From positions 62,001-126,000 of the forward strand of contig NZ_JAQMWP010000012.1 of NCBI RefSeq assembly GCF_030403745.1: a stretch of DNA of 64,000 bases. Direction: 5' to 3'. How positions within the stretch are numbered: the stretch's first letter is position 1; each line of letters starts with the position of its first letter. Shown here piece after piece: positions 24,219 through 32,245 of this stretch. The notes below the pieces were generated by a model. That model ran no database searches, had not been told where the DNA came from, and saw only the letters and a program-made list of their open reading frames with translations. The stretch is from Streptomyces sp. S.PB5 (GTDB taxonomy: Bacteria; Actinomycetota; Actinomycetes; Streptomycetales; Streptomycetaceae). The position numbers and the translations under genes are program-made.

Positions 24219-25286
24219 TCAGATATCCACTCCATGGTCATGCAGCCACCGAGCAGGATCGATCGCGGAACCGAAATACGGGGTCACGCGTACTTCGAAA
24301 TGAAGATGCGGCCCTGAGCTGTTTCCTGTGTTGCCGGACAGGGCAATGGGGTCTCCGGCATCGACACGCTCTGCGACCCTCACCTGGAGTGCTGAAAGAT
24401 GAGCGTAATGCGTGTAGTAGCCATTCGCGTGCCGGACCACGATGCTGTTTCCGAAAGCGTCGTCGCAAGCGGTTTCGATGACCACTCCAGTACCCACGGC
24501 GTATACCGGAGTCCCCACCGGAACCGCGAAATCCTGTCCGGTGTGACGATTCTCCCAGCGGGAGTCGTCCGCTCCGAACTCGGAAGAGAGAACGTACTCG
24601 TTGACCGGGCGGGTCCAGTGATCGGGTGAGTCGACCGAACGACTGGCAGCAAGTAGGTCTCCCGGATGCGGCGGCACGGATCCGTCGGCGCAGTAGCGAG
24701 TATTTCCTGCCGTAGTGGCGACCTGCAGTACACGTGCCCGACGCAGGTTCTGCTCGATTTTCCGCCGGGCTTCCTCCTGCTTCTTCCGGAGCTGCCGTAG
24801 AAAACGAAGGCCGGCGACCGCCTCCTCCTTCGTGCGGGAGAGCTCCACCGTGGACTTACGTGTGCGGCGCAAGGAGGTAGCCAGACCATGGTGGGCGCTA
24901 CGCATCAGGCTCATATTTCGCAATGGGTCGTTCTGGGAAGGCGTCAACAGCGCCCAGAGTGAATCGGGTAGCAGACCACCGTGACGGTACTGCATGCGGG
25001 CCAATTCACCGATGTCCGTCCTCAGTTTCCGGTAGTTGCTCTGCTGGTCCCTCAGATCTTTACGGAGGAGCTCTACAGCTCCGGTCTGGATCTCTACGCT
25101 CCGACGGTATTCCTCATGACGCCGTGTGGCACGTGAGGCTTCCTCGTACAGATGCTGCACCTGGGACTCCACGGTCACAGATCCGGTTGCGTGGTGGTTT
25201 TCCTCGTGGGCTCGTGCGGCTGGGAACGGAAACGCGGACAGAAGGACGACCAGTAATGCTGAAAGGGTGGTTCCATGAGAACGCAT
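24219..25286 (-). CDS. Secreted M23 peptidase with coiled coil
   Basis: 355 aa from ATG 25286. Signal peptide (to ~26, PFPAARA), a long Arg/Glu-rich coiled coil (~40-190) and a LytM domain with HTGQDFAVPVGTPVYAVGTG and GNTGNSSGPHLHFEV, giving the H-x3-D and HxH zinc ligands. This layout matches EnvC/RipA-like enzymes or activators that trim peptidoglycan during division. The full ligand set suggests it is catalytic. Confidence 0.85.
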   Translation of the reverse strand: MRSHGTTLSALLVVLLSAFPFPAARAHEENHHATGSVTVESQVQHLYEEASRATRRHEEYRRSVEIQTGAVELLRKDLRDQQSNYRKLRTDIGELARMQYRHGGLLPDSLWALLTPSQNDPLRNMSLMRSAHHGLATSLRRTRKSTVELSRTKEEAVAGLRFLRQLRKKQEEARRKIEQNLRRARVLQVATTAGNTRYCADGSVPPHPGDLLAASRSVDSPDHWTRPVNEYVLSSEFGADDSRWENRHTGQDFAVPVGTPVYAVGTGVVIETACDDAFGNSIVVRHANGYYTHYAHLSALQVRVAERVDAGDPIALSGNTGNSSGPHLHFEVRVTPYFGSAIDPARWLHDHGVDI

Positions 25287-25986
25287 TGTCGGCGTGAACC
25301 ACACATCGGACCCGTTCTTTGAGTGAGGCACCGTGTCAGACCCGACCTGGTCGCAGCACTCGGCTCAGGGCTAGCTGGGCAAAACCCTCACGCCAGGCGC
25401 CGGCGTTCCTCTTGAGCGCAGCCGGGTCGGCTTCCTCCGCCGGCGGGTTGAGCACATAGAAAGCGGCTTGGCACACGATGTGGCCCAGGGGCGGCGCACT
25501 CCTTGAAGACGTATGCGGGCAGCTGTGACCGTGACGGGGGCAGACCGTCCGCGGTCGGCTGAGCACATGGGATTCGCGAGCCAAGAGTCCCTCCTTGCGT
25601 GTGGCTTCGGCCTTGGACACAGGTGACGGCCAGTTGATTCCCCTGATGGGACGTCTTTCATATCGAGGAGCCTGGGGCCGTCGCATGACGGAGCGGAAAG
25701 AAGAACGGCCGCGGGTCACTTTGTGACATCCATGAGATGATCAGATCTTTTCTGGACCAGAAGGTCGCATCTTCCGCTGGGCTTACGGCGTGGATTAGCA
25801 GCTCGATGAAGCTGAGGACTTATAAAGGGGTGGCAATCGCACGATGCGCTTAGTCCGCGGCGCATGCGACCCGTGCGGCGGATGAACTGAGCCAAGCTTT
25901 CGTGAGCGACCCCTTGGATATATCTCACCCAAACCGAGGCCGGCTGTCGGCGTGTGCTCGCGGCGAGTCCTCGTTCAGGAGCCGTC
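25287..25986. other. 700-base gap with a possible gene remnant
   Basis: On the minus strand 25336-25719 is open, and its last ~50 residues (VLNPPAEEADPAALKRNAG, WREGFAQLALSRVL) look protein-like while the rest does not. I do not recognise it; it may be a decayed gene. The right part (25740-25986) is the leader of the sigma gene and holds the conserved box at 25821. Confidence 0.35.
25820..25838 (+). promoter_or_regulatory. Conserved box upstream of second ECF sigma gene
   Basis: TATAAAGGGGTGGCAATC at 25821-25838, 17 of 18 bases identical to the box upstream of the sigma gene at 719-1450. Here it lies 149 bases from the TTG start. Confidence 0.45.
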
Positions 25987-26784
25987 TTGTCATATTCAAC
26001 CAGTCACCGTACGCCGCCTGTCGGCCGGTCGGACCGTCCGGGCCCTGATCCTGCAGTGCCAGCGTTCAGTGACCACGAGTTGGCCCAATTAGTGCGTGAT
26101 GGCGACAGCGAAGCATTTGCCGAGCTTTTCAGTCGTCACCACCATGCCGCCACCCGATTAGCATCGATGCACGCCCAAGACGCCCATACCGCACAGGACT
26201 TCGTTGCGGAGGCCTTCTCTCGCGTTCTGCAGGCACTCAGATCAGGAGGTGGCCCCTCCAGCTCCTTCCGGAGTTACCTGCTGAAGGTCCTGCGGAATGT
26301 AGTGGCCGAATGGGGGCGGAGCGCGGGCCGACAGGTGTACGTGCCGGACGTGAGCCTCTACGAGGTCGAGTACGCGGCCTCGGCGGGGAGTGAAGCGCTC
26401 AGGAATTACGAGCACGGGCTGGCGATAGAAGCGCTTGCGTCGCTCTCGGAACGATGGCGAACCGTCTTGTGGTGCACCGTCGTGCAGTCCCAGCAGCCCG
26501 CCGTGCTTGCCAGCACGATGGGTATCAGTCCGAACAGTGTCGCGGCCCTGGCCTACAGGGCAAGAGAAGGGCTGCGGCAGGCATATCTCACTGCTCACCT
26601 GAACCAGCAGAGATATCGCCAAAGTCAGTGTTCCCACTATGTGACCCGGCTTGCCGCCTATTCCCGGGGAAGACTCAGTGACGGTGTCAACGAAGAAATG
26701 ATGCTGCACATCGAAGAGTGCGAAACATGTGGCCGTCTCCGACAGGAGATCGATGAACTGAACCACCTCTTGAACTGGAGCTGA
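25987..26784 (+). CDS. ECF sigma factor with C-terminal zinc finger, paralogue of 719-1450
   Basis: 265 aa from a TTG at 25987 with AGGAG five bases upstream, the same arrangement as its paralogue. Sigma region 2 and region 4 (MGISPNSVAALAYRAREGL) are near-identical to the first copy, and the tail ends HIEECETC, again H-x3-C-x2-C. TTA codons at 26089 and 26158 suggest bldA control. It ends 6 bases before wecB, so sigma and epimerase are probably cotranscribed. Middle segments differ enough that this is an old duplication. Confidence 0.87.
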   Translation: MSYSTSHRTPPVGRSDRPGPDPAVPAFSDHELAQLVRDGDSEAFAELFSRHHHAATRLASMHAQDAHTAQDFVAEAFSRVLQALRSGGGPSSSFRSYLLKVLRNVVAEWGRSAGRQVYVPDVSLYEVEYAASAGSEALRNYEHGLAIEALASLSERWRTVLWCTVVQSQQPAVLASTMGISPNSVAALAYRAREGLRQAYLTAHLNQQRYRQSQCSHYVTRLAAYSRGRLSDGVNEEMMLHIEECETCGRLRQEIDELNHLLNWS

Positions 26785-26790
26785 TCACTG

Positions 26791-28014
26791 ATGGGTGAGG
26801 GAAACGACATCGCGGTGGTGCTGGGTACGCGCCCGGAAATCATCAAGCTGGCCGGAGTGATCCGCAACCTCGGAGAACGTGCCTCGATCCTCTACACCGG
26901 GCAGCACTACGACGACGAACTCTCCGACAACTTCTTCCGGGCGTTCGAGCTGCCGGAACCGCATCTGCGGCTCACCGGGGTCAGCGCGGCCCACCGCAGT
27001 GTTCAGATCGCCCGCGCCACGCACCAACTCGCCGAGCACTTCCGGCGAGTCGGCCCGAAGGTCGTCATCGTCCAGGGTGACACCAACGCGACCTCCGCCG
27101 GTGCACAAGCGGCCAACTATTGCGGCATCCCTGTGCTGCACGTCGAAGCGGGCCTTCGCTCCAACGATCGAACCATGCCGGAGGAAATCAACAGGCGACT
27201 GGTTTCCGTCCTGGCCGACATGCATTGCGCCCCCACGTCGTGGAACGCCGCAAATCTGGTTTCCGAAGGGATCCCTCTGCGTCGAATCCGGGTCACAGGC
27301 AACACCATCGTGGAGGCCACCAGTGAATCGCTGCCCGGGCCTCTGGAATCACGCGAGCTGCTTGAGGAATACGGGCTTCGGGAGAATGAATTCATCATCG
27401 CGACGATCCACCGTCCGGAGAACACAGACGATGCGGGGCGGCTGTCCGACATCATCGACGCGCTCTCCGAGGCGCAGATTCCCGTGGTATTCCCGGTCCA
27501 CCCCCGGACGGCCAGCAGCGCACACGCCTTCGGTCTGAGCGGACGGCTGGCGCGACTGCGATGCATCTCTCCGCTCGACCACGCGACCTTCCTCTCACTG
27601 GCCAGCCAAGCACGCTTGCTCATCTCCGACTCGGGAGGGCTCCAGGAGGAGTGCACCATCATCAAGAAGCCCCTGATCGTGGTCAGGAGGAACACGGAGC
27701 GACCCGAGGCCATCGCGGCCGGCTTCGCTGTCCGGGCCCGCTACAAGCACGAGATCTCCGAAGAGATCAACCGCGTCATGGGGAATCACGAACTTGCCGG
27801 TGCTCTGGCCAACAGGCCATGCCCCTTCGGCGACGGAAAGGCCGGTGAGCGCATCACGGACATCGCCCTGGCCATGGCGGCGGGGGAGGAGATCGCGTTC
27901 AGCCAGGCGGGCGACGAGTTCTCGTACGCCCCGGGGAGCCACGTGCCTGAGGGGCGTGCCGCGGAAAGAGCGCTCCAGCGCTCCCCGGCTCAACGAGGTT
28001 CCATCGGCCAATAG
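26791..28014 (+). CDS. wecB: UDP-GlcNAc 2-epimerase (non-hydrolysing)
   Basis: 407 aa. Typical WecB/MnaA features: AVVLGTRPEIIKLAGVI at the start, TGQHYDD, VIVQGDTNAT, HVEAGLRS, ATIHRPENTDD, FPVHPRT and SDSGGLQEE. It converts UDP-GlcNAc to UDP-ManNAc in the cytoplasm. The C-terminal ~35 residues extend beyond the usual end. Placed directly behind a sigma factor; a matching dehydrogenase is 6 kb away (34079), so the pair could supply UDP-ManNAcA for a surface glycan. Confidence 0.9.
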   Translation: MGEGNDIAVVLGTRPEIIKLAGVIRNLGERASILYTGQHYDDELSDNFFRAFELPEPHLRLTGVSAAHRSVQIARATHQLAEHFRRVGPKVVIVQGDTNATSAGAQAANYCGIPVLHVEAGLRSNDRTMPEEINRRLVSVLADMHCAPTSWNAANLVSEGIPLRRIRVTGNTIVEATSESLPGPLESRELLEEYGLRENEFIIATIHRPENTDDAGRLSDIIDALSEAQIPVVFPVHPRTASSAHAFGLSGRLARLRCISPLDHATFLSLASQARLLISDSGGLQEECTIIKKPLIVVRRNTERPEAIAAGFAVRARYKHEISEEINRVMGNHELAGALANRPCPFGDGKAGERITDIALAMAAGEEIAFSQAGDEFSYAPGSHVPEGRAAERALQRSPAQRGSIGQ

Positions 28015-28044
28015 ACCTCCGCCGGGGTTGCCGTACAGAGAGGA

Positions 28045-28078
28045 GGGATCCGACGACGTCGTCGACGCGACGGATCCC
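28045..28078. terminator. Hairpin between convergent genes
   Basis: 8-bp stem (GGGATCCG/CGGATCCC) around an 18-base loop that itself contains a small palindrome. It lies between the wecB stop and the end of the convergent chaplin-like gene. Confidence 0.55.
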
Positions 28079-28120
28079 CCCACGGAGGTCGCAGGGAGAT
28101 GGGCCTGCGGCTACCCTCCG

Positions 28121-29437
28121 CTATCGGCGGAAGGGCCTGCCACGCCGGTACAGAATCACTCCACCGGTCAGCGTCGCGACAGCCGCGGACGCGGCGAGTG
28201 CCACTTCAGCACCGGTGCTGGCCATCCAGGCCTCCTCGGCGGCGGATTCCGAAGCCACCGGGGTCGGCCCGCTGTCCGGCCGCAGAGGCGCTGTCGGAGT
28301 GATGGAGGTTGAGGCCGTCGGTACGACGGGACGGTCGGCCACCGATCGCGGCGCGGCCGAGGTGACAGGAGCGTGGGCCGAGGTCGCCGGAGTGCTCGGA
28401 TGGTGAACCGGCGAGCGCGGCGGCGTAGAGACGACCCGATCGCGATCGGCGGGTCGAGGGGCTGTCGGACCGGCACTATCGGTCGGCGCTGCGGGAGTGG
28501 TGGCCTGCGGAGGGATGTCCGGGCCGGAGGGTGTGGGAGCCGAGGAGTGAGGGACCGTCGGCGTGGTCGCGCCGTGGTCCCAGGGCGGCGTTGTCGCGGA
28601 GGCGGCCGGTGCCGAGGGGGCCGAGACCGTCGGCACAGGAAGCGCCACCGACGGCACATGCACTTCGGGGACGGTGAGTGTGAGAGGGCGCGATGAGCCC
28701 GGTACGGCGGGGACAGAGGGCGTGGCGGTCGTGGTCGTGGAGGTGGGCGTTAAGACTGCCGGTACCGGAAGCGCCACAGACGGAACGTGTACCGCCGGTG
28801 TGGTGACCGTCGTGGGCATGGGGCCGAGGTCCGACGGCTGCAGTGGCCGAGGAGCGGTCGGATCCTGATCGGACGACCTGGGCTCGTTGCTGTCGTTGGG
28901 CGCCTCGAGGGGGGAGTCGTTGCCGCCGGGGTGTTCGTTGCCGGCCGGGTGTGGGGCGTCTGGTTCGTCGGTGGGGTCGGCGCAGTCGGTGTGGGGGCCT
29001 GGGTTCTGCCGGGCGAGTGCGGTGATTGCGTTGCCGCAGATGTCGATGGGCAGGTCTACCGGCGCCCGGACGCTGTTGTGTGACGCGACGTCGGGTGAGT
29101 CCGGCGTATTGCCGTTGTCACCCCGAGGTCGGCTGGTGGAGGAGTCGTTGCTGCCGGGGTGTTCGTTGCCGGCCGGGTGTGGGGCGTCTGGTTCGTCGGT
29201 GGGGTCGGCGCAGTCGATGTGGGGGCCCGGGTTCTGCCGGGCGAGCGCGGTGATCGTGTTACCACACACGTCCACCGGCAGGTTCGTCGGCGCCTGCACC
29301 GTGTTGCCCGACAGCACGTCGGGCAAGTCCAGGGTGATTCCTTGTACTTGGGCGGCGGCGGACGCGTCGGAGCCGCACACCAGGACGCTCGTCGCGGCGG
29401 CGGCCATGACCATGCCCCTGCTCAGGGTTTGTCGCAC
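28121..29437 (-). CDS. Long chaplin-like surface protein with two chaplin domains and a sorting signal
   Basis: 438 aa from a GTG at 29437 (opening MRQTLSRGMVMAAAA, like chaplins). After the signal peptide come two chaplin-type units (LSGNTVQAPTNLPVDVCGN and ASHNSVRAPVDLPIDICGN, each with two Cys). A Pro/Ser/Thr-rich stalk of some 250 residues follows, then MASTG, a hydrophobic helix and YRRGRPFRR. Chaplins coat aerial hyphae as amyloid films; the long ones are wall-anchored by sortase. This protein is about twice the length of typical long chaplins, and the Thr-Val-Pro stalk is unusual. Confidence 0.8.
   Translation of the reverse strand: MRQTLSRGMVMAAAATSVLVCGSDASAAAQVQGITLDLPDVLSGNTVQAPTNLPVDVCGNTITALARQNPGPHIDCADPTDEPDAPHPAGNEHPGSNDSSTSRPRGDNGNTPDSPDVASHNSVRAPVDLPIDICGNAITALARQNPGPHTDCADPTDEPDAPHPAGNEHPGGNDSPLEAPNDSNEPRSSDQDPTAPRPLQPSDLGPMPTTVTTPAVHVPSVALPVPAVLTPTSTTTTATPSVPAVPGSSRPLTLTVPEVHVPSVALPVPTVSAPSAPAASATTPPWDHGATTPTVPHSSAPTPSGPDIPPQATTPAAPTDSAGPTAPRPADRDRVVSTPPRSPVHHPSTPATSAHAPVTSAAPRSVADRPVVPTASTSITPTAPLRPDSGPTPVASESAAEEAWMASTGAEVALAASAAVATLTGGVILYRRGRPFRR
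28926..29033 (-). repeat. Direct repeat encoding chaplin unit end, copy 2
   Basis: About 108 bases nearly identical to 29154-29261, offset by exactly 228 bases (76 codons). Both encode the ALARQNPGPHxDCADPTDE stretch and the following PHPAGNEHPG. It marks a recent internal duplication of the chaplin-like unit. Confidence 0.75.
29154..29261 (-). repeat. Direct repeat encoding chaplin unit end, copy 1
   Basis: Partner of 28926-29033 in the chaplin-like gene. Confidence 0.75.
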
Positions 29438-29893
29438 TCTCGTTGTCTTCCTACTCGGGAATGAAGGGGGAAGCCGACCACGGCCCGGAGCTCGGCGAAG
29501 GGCCCAAGGCGCACGGGCCCAGCCATGACTCAGGCGTGACGTGGTCAGACGTCGGCGCAGGGTGGCGAGCGCCGAGTTGTGTCGGCACCAGGGCCGGACG
29601 GGCCTGCCTTCCTGCGCGTCACCTGCTTCCCCTGTTGCTGTTCTCCACGGCCATGGACCGTGACGGCTGCAGCCGATCAGGCGCAACGCATACGCCTCGC
29701 ACCATGGCCGGTGGCTTATGAACGAGAGAGGCAGGGCTGAAGAAACCATGGCTTGCCGTTCTTCGAGTAATTCACCCTGAACGCCCGCGGATGAGCCCTG
29801 CGACAGGTGGGCCGCCGAATGATGGGAGTTTCTTCTGCAAGTCACTCAATACCTTGAGACTGATTCCTCTATCCGCTTGTTCTCAACGGTCGT
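29438..29893. other. Intergenic region upstream of chaplin-like gene
   Basis: 456 bases. The minus strand is open to 29845 but the sequence has no protein-like pattern, and the chaplin-type signal peptide starts at 29437. It presumably holds the chaplin-like promoter; no consensus was recognised. Confidence 0.4.
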
Positions 29894-30294
29894 TCAGCAG
29901 CGTCGGAAATTCCCGGTCGGGGCCGGGCCGACGGTGTCTCCGCCGGAAGTGCCCGGCGCGTACGCGCATGCCAGGAAGTGGTCGAGGGCTCTCGTGTCGA
30001 ACTGAACGAGGAGGTGGCCCTCGGGCCCGTTGAGTTCCAGTACGGTGCCGGACCGGCCGCAGGGCCAGGTGCGCACGGCACCCTCGCCGGCCCAGGCGCG
30101 CAGCCACTCGTCCAGCAGGGCGCGGGTCAGATCCAGGACAGGCCCTTGCAGACCGGGGAGATCTCGGCCGGGACGTTGAGGCGCACAGTCGGTGGATCCG
30201 TGGCCGTGTGACGCGGCGATGCGCGAAACAGAATCAACCTGTCCTGCGCGGTGAGCAGTCGGGCTCGGACGGACTGCTTGGCGGTGACGCCCAC
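29894..30294 (-). pseudogene. SsgA-like protein (SALP) gene with a frameshift
   Basis: From GTG 30294 the frame reads VGVTAKQSVRARLLTAQDR and TVRLNVPAEISPVCKGLSWI, matching the SALP N-terminus, then stops at 30127-30129. The continuation DLTRALLDEW, AVRTWPCGR, LVQFDTRALDHFLACAYAPG follows in another frame to 29894. One base appears to be missing at about 30133, in TGGATC where TGGGATC would restore the frame. Corrected length is about 133 aa, normal for the family. It is either a true pseudogene or a sequencing error at a short G run. Confidence 0.75.
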
Positions 30295-30420
30295 GACGGC
30301 AGCTCTGCTTCCGTGTCGGGTCGGCGGATGTGCCTCCCCCCGTCATGATCGGCCACCGGTGAACTCCAGTTAGCCGTCCGCCTGAACCACGAACGAGTGC
30401 CAAACCGACGAGAGATCTCT

Positions 30421-31284
30421 ATGTTCACACGATCAGCGCGCCGCTGGGCGGCCGTAACCATGCCTGCCCTTCTCCTGGCGACGTCCGGCTGCGGAGTCCT
30501 GGGAACCAATCCGCCCCAGGCAATGGCCCCGACGATGCCGCAGACGTCTCTTCCCGCATCGCCTTCTTCTTCCGAAGAGTCCCTCGGCTCGGGGGCACCA
30601 CCCATGGGTGACGCCCACCTGTCTCCGGCCGTCAAGGGGAAGACGGTGCTGGTCGTCGGCGACTCCTGGGCCGCCAACTTCGGTACCGGAATGTCGAAAA
30701 TCGCCTCCGCCGACAACATGATTGTGAACGCCGGACTGGGAGGATGCGGCATCATGATGCCGCATTCCGTAGCCGGGAAGAAGGCCACTCCCGCCTGTCT
30801 CGAATGGCCGGAGAAGTGGCCCCAGTACATGGCGATGTACAAGCCGGACGCAGTGCTGCTGCGAACGGCCACATGGGACATGTACCCTCAGGCCTTCAGT
30901 GAATCCGACGCGGAGCTCACCATCGAGTACCCGGCTGTCCGTGCCAGGTTCGAAAAGTACATGGACCGAGCCATCAGGATCCTCACGGAAAACAACACGC
31001 CCGTCTACCTGACCAACGCCAAGATCGGCGGCGTGAACTCCTCGAATTCTCAGTCCCTTGCGATGAACAAGGCCGTGCGGGAGTTCGCGGAGAAGAACGC
31101 GGGCAGGGGCGTCCACCTGCTCGACCTCGCCGCCCAGTTGTGCAACAACGCGGGATGCCCCCCGGTGGCGGCCAGCCAGAAAGTCTACGACAAGACCGAT
31201 CACCCGACCCCGTGGAGTCGCGACCGTCTCGCTGCCTGGATCCTCAACTCCATGTTCGCCGACGAGTCCGCGAGCGGTGTATGA
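30421..31284 (+). CDS. SGNH-hydrolase-like lipoprotein (putative glycan O-acetylesterase)
   Basis: 287 aa from ATG 30421. Lipobox at the end of the signal (LLLATSGCGVLG), a Pro/Ser linker, then VLVVGDSWAANFG (block I Ser), NAGLGGCGIMMP (block II Gly) and YDKTDHPTPWSRDRLAAWI (block V Asp/His). It resembles the C-terminal SGNH domain of OafA-type acyltransferases, here as a separate exported protein. Likely acts on acyl groups of a surface glycan, matching the SGNH-less acyltransferase at 9972. Confidence 0.8.
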   Translation: MFTRSARRWAAVTMPALLLATSGCGVLGTNPPQAMAPTMPQTSLPASPSSSEESLGSGAPPMGDAHLSPAVKGKTVLVVGDSWAANFGTGMSKIASADNMIVNAGLGGCGIMMPHSVAGKKATPACLEWPEKWPQYMAMYKPDAVLLRTATWDMYPQAFSESDAELTIEYPAVRARFEKYMDRAIRILTENNTPVYLTNAKIGGVNSSNSQSLAMNKAVREFAEKNAGRGVHLLDLAAQLCNNAGCPPVAASQKVYDKTDHPTPWSRDRLAAWILNSMFADESASGV

Positions 31285-31599
31285 GGACTGTCCCTGTCCA
31301 CGTCCGCCCAAGTGCGGCACGGAGTCGAATGCCAGTCGTCACCCCCATGGTCGAGCAGGAACTCGCAGACCAGGCACCTGAGACCGCTGTGCCAAGGGGA
31401 GAACCCGGTCCGCCCCTTGAAACCCGGGACGGCCCCTGACACCGGCCTCGCCCGAGATGTCTCCTTGGCCGGAGCAGCCGTCGCCGCGGGCCCGCACCTG
31501 CTGACGTATCCGAACAAGGGTGCTCAAGTGGCGTGCTGCAGAGCGTAGTTGCCGCCGAGGCCCCTCAACCATGCGCCATCGCAAGGAGACGACAAGATC
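31285..31599. other. Intergenic leader of a short transcript
   Basis: About 315 bases with no convincing gene on either strand. It precedes the 19-codon ORF at 31600 and may be the untranslated leader of that transcript or of a small RNA. Confidence 0.35.
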
Positions 31600-31659
31600 A
31601 TGAACTTTCTCACCGATGCCCTTGCCGGCCCCAGCCACTTCGTGGGGTGGCTCGTCTGA
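31600..31659 (+). CDS. 19-aa peptide ORF directly before a terminator
   Basis: Reads MNFLTDALAGPSHFVGWLV. AAGGAG lies 11 bases upstream, and an intrinsic terminator follows 16 bases after the stop. It is amphipathic to hydrophobic, with one basic His and one Asp. Too short for homology by eye; it may be a genuine micropeptide, a leader peptide, or part of a small RNA. Confidence 0.4.
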   Translation: MNFLTDALAGPSHFVGWLV

Positions 31660-31675
31660 GCCCGAGGCATCACCC

Positions 31676-31715
31676 GGCGTCGCCGCCTCCCTCGCCCCAG
31701 GGAGGTGGCGACGCC
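31676..31715 (+). terminator. Intrinsic terminator
   Basis: 16-bp stem (GGCGTCGCCGCCTCCC with one G-U pair) and 8-base loop, followed by a T-rich run (TCTTTGTTTG). One of the best-formed terminators in the window. Confidence 0.85.
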
Positions 31716-31832
31716 CGCGTCTTTGTTTGGGTGGATCGAAGGAGTCGGGGTGTGGGTGTGTTTGTGGCGCTAGGTGCCTTTCTGTGTCGGTACGCTCTGC
31801 GATTCCGGCACGACCAGGAAGGCACCCTCACC

Positions 31833-32222
31833 ATGCGCACGCGTCTCTTGTTGACCGCCCTCACTCTGATCGCGGCCGTAGCACTGCCGGGCTGTACGAG
31901 TGGCGGGGATGACGAGGCTTCCGCGAAGAACTCCGGTCATGCGAACGCGGACATCGACGTCCAGTTGGTCAAGTGCGGCTGGGACAAGTCCGGCCGCTTC
32001 CCCCAGGCCGAGCTGGCGATCGAGAACCACAGCAGCAAGCGGTCGAGTTACCTCATCCAGGTGGAGTTCCTGAACGGCTCGGGCAGGCGAACGAGCGAGA
32101 GCACGGCCGCGCTCGACGACCTTGCTCCGGGGCGACAGGCAAAGACGAAGGCGATCGGGCCGTCCAAGGCACCCGACGACTTCTCGTGCAACGTCGGCAA
32201 GGTGACACGGCAGGTCTCCTGA
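31833..32222 (+). CDS. Small lipoprotein with FxLYD-like domain
   Basis: 129 aa from ATG 31833 with AGGAAGG upstream. Signal and lipobox (VALPGCTSG; Cys at about 21), then one beta domain with AELAIENHSSKRSSYLIQVEFLNGSG and LAPGRQAKTKAIG, the pattern of FxLYD extracellular domains. Exposed on the outer face of the membrane; role unknown. Confidence 0.8.
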   Translation: MRTRLLLTALTLIAAVALPGCTSGGDDEASAKNSGHANADIDVQLVKCGWDKSGRFPQAELAIENHSSKRSSYLIQVEFLNGSGRRTSESTAALDDLAPGRQAKTKAIGPSKAPDDFSCNVGKVTRQVS

Positions 32223-32245
32223 CCGGCCCCGCCACCGCCGCCGTC

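Noticed and set aside
25716..25928. Small minus-strand ORF in the leader of the second sigma gene
   Set aside because: No protein-like pattern or ribosome-binding site, and it covers the conserved sigma box.
28926..29261. Direct repeats as a CRISPR-like array
   Set aside because: Only two units, 228 bases apart and in frame; they code for duplicated chaplin-like segments.
30234..30881. 215-codon minus-strand ORF opposite the SGNH lipoprotein
   Set aside because: Antisense of a clear lipoprotein gene; its end only overlaps the SALP remnant in the wrong frame.
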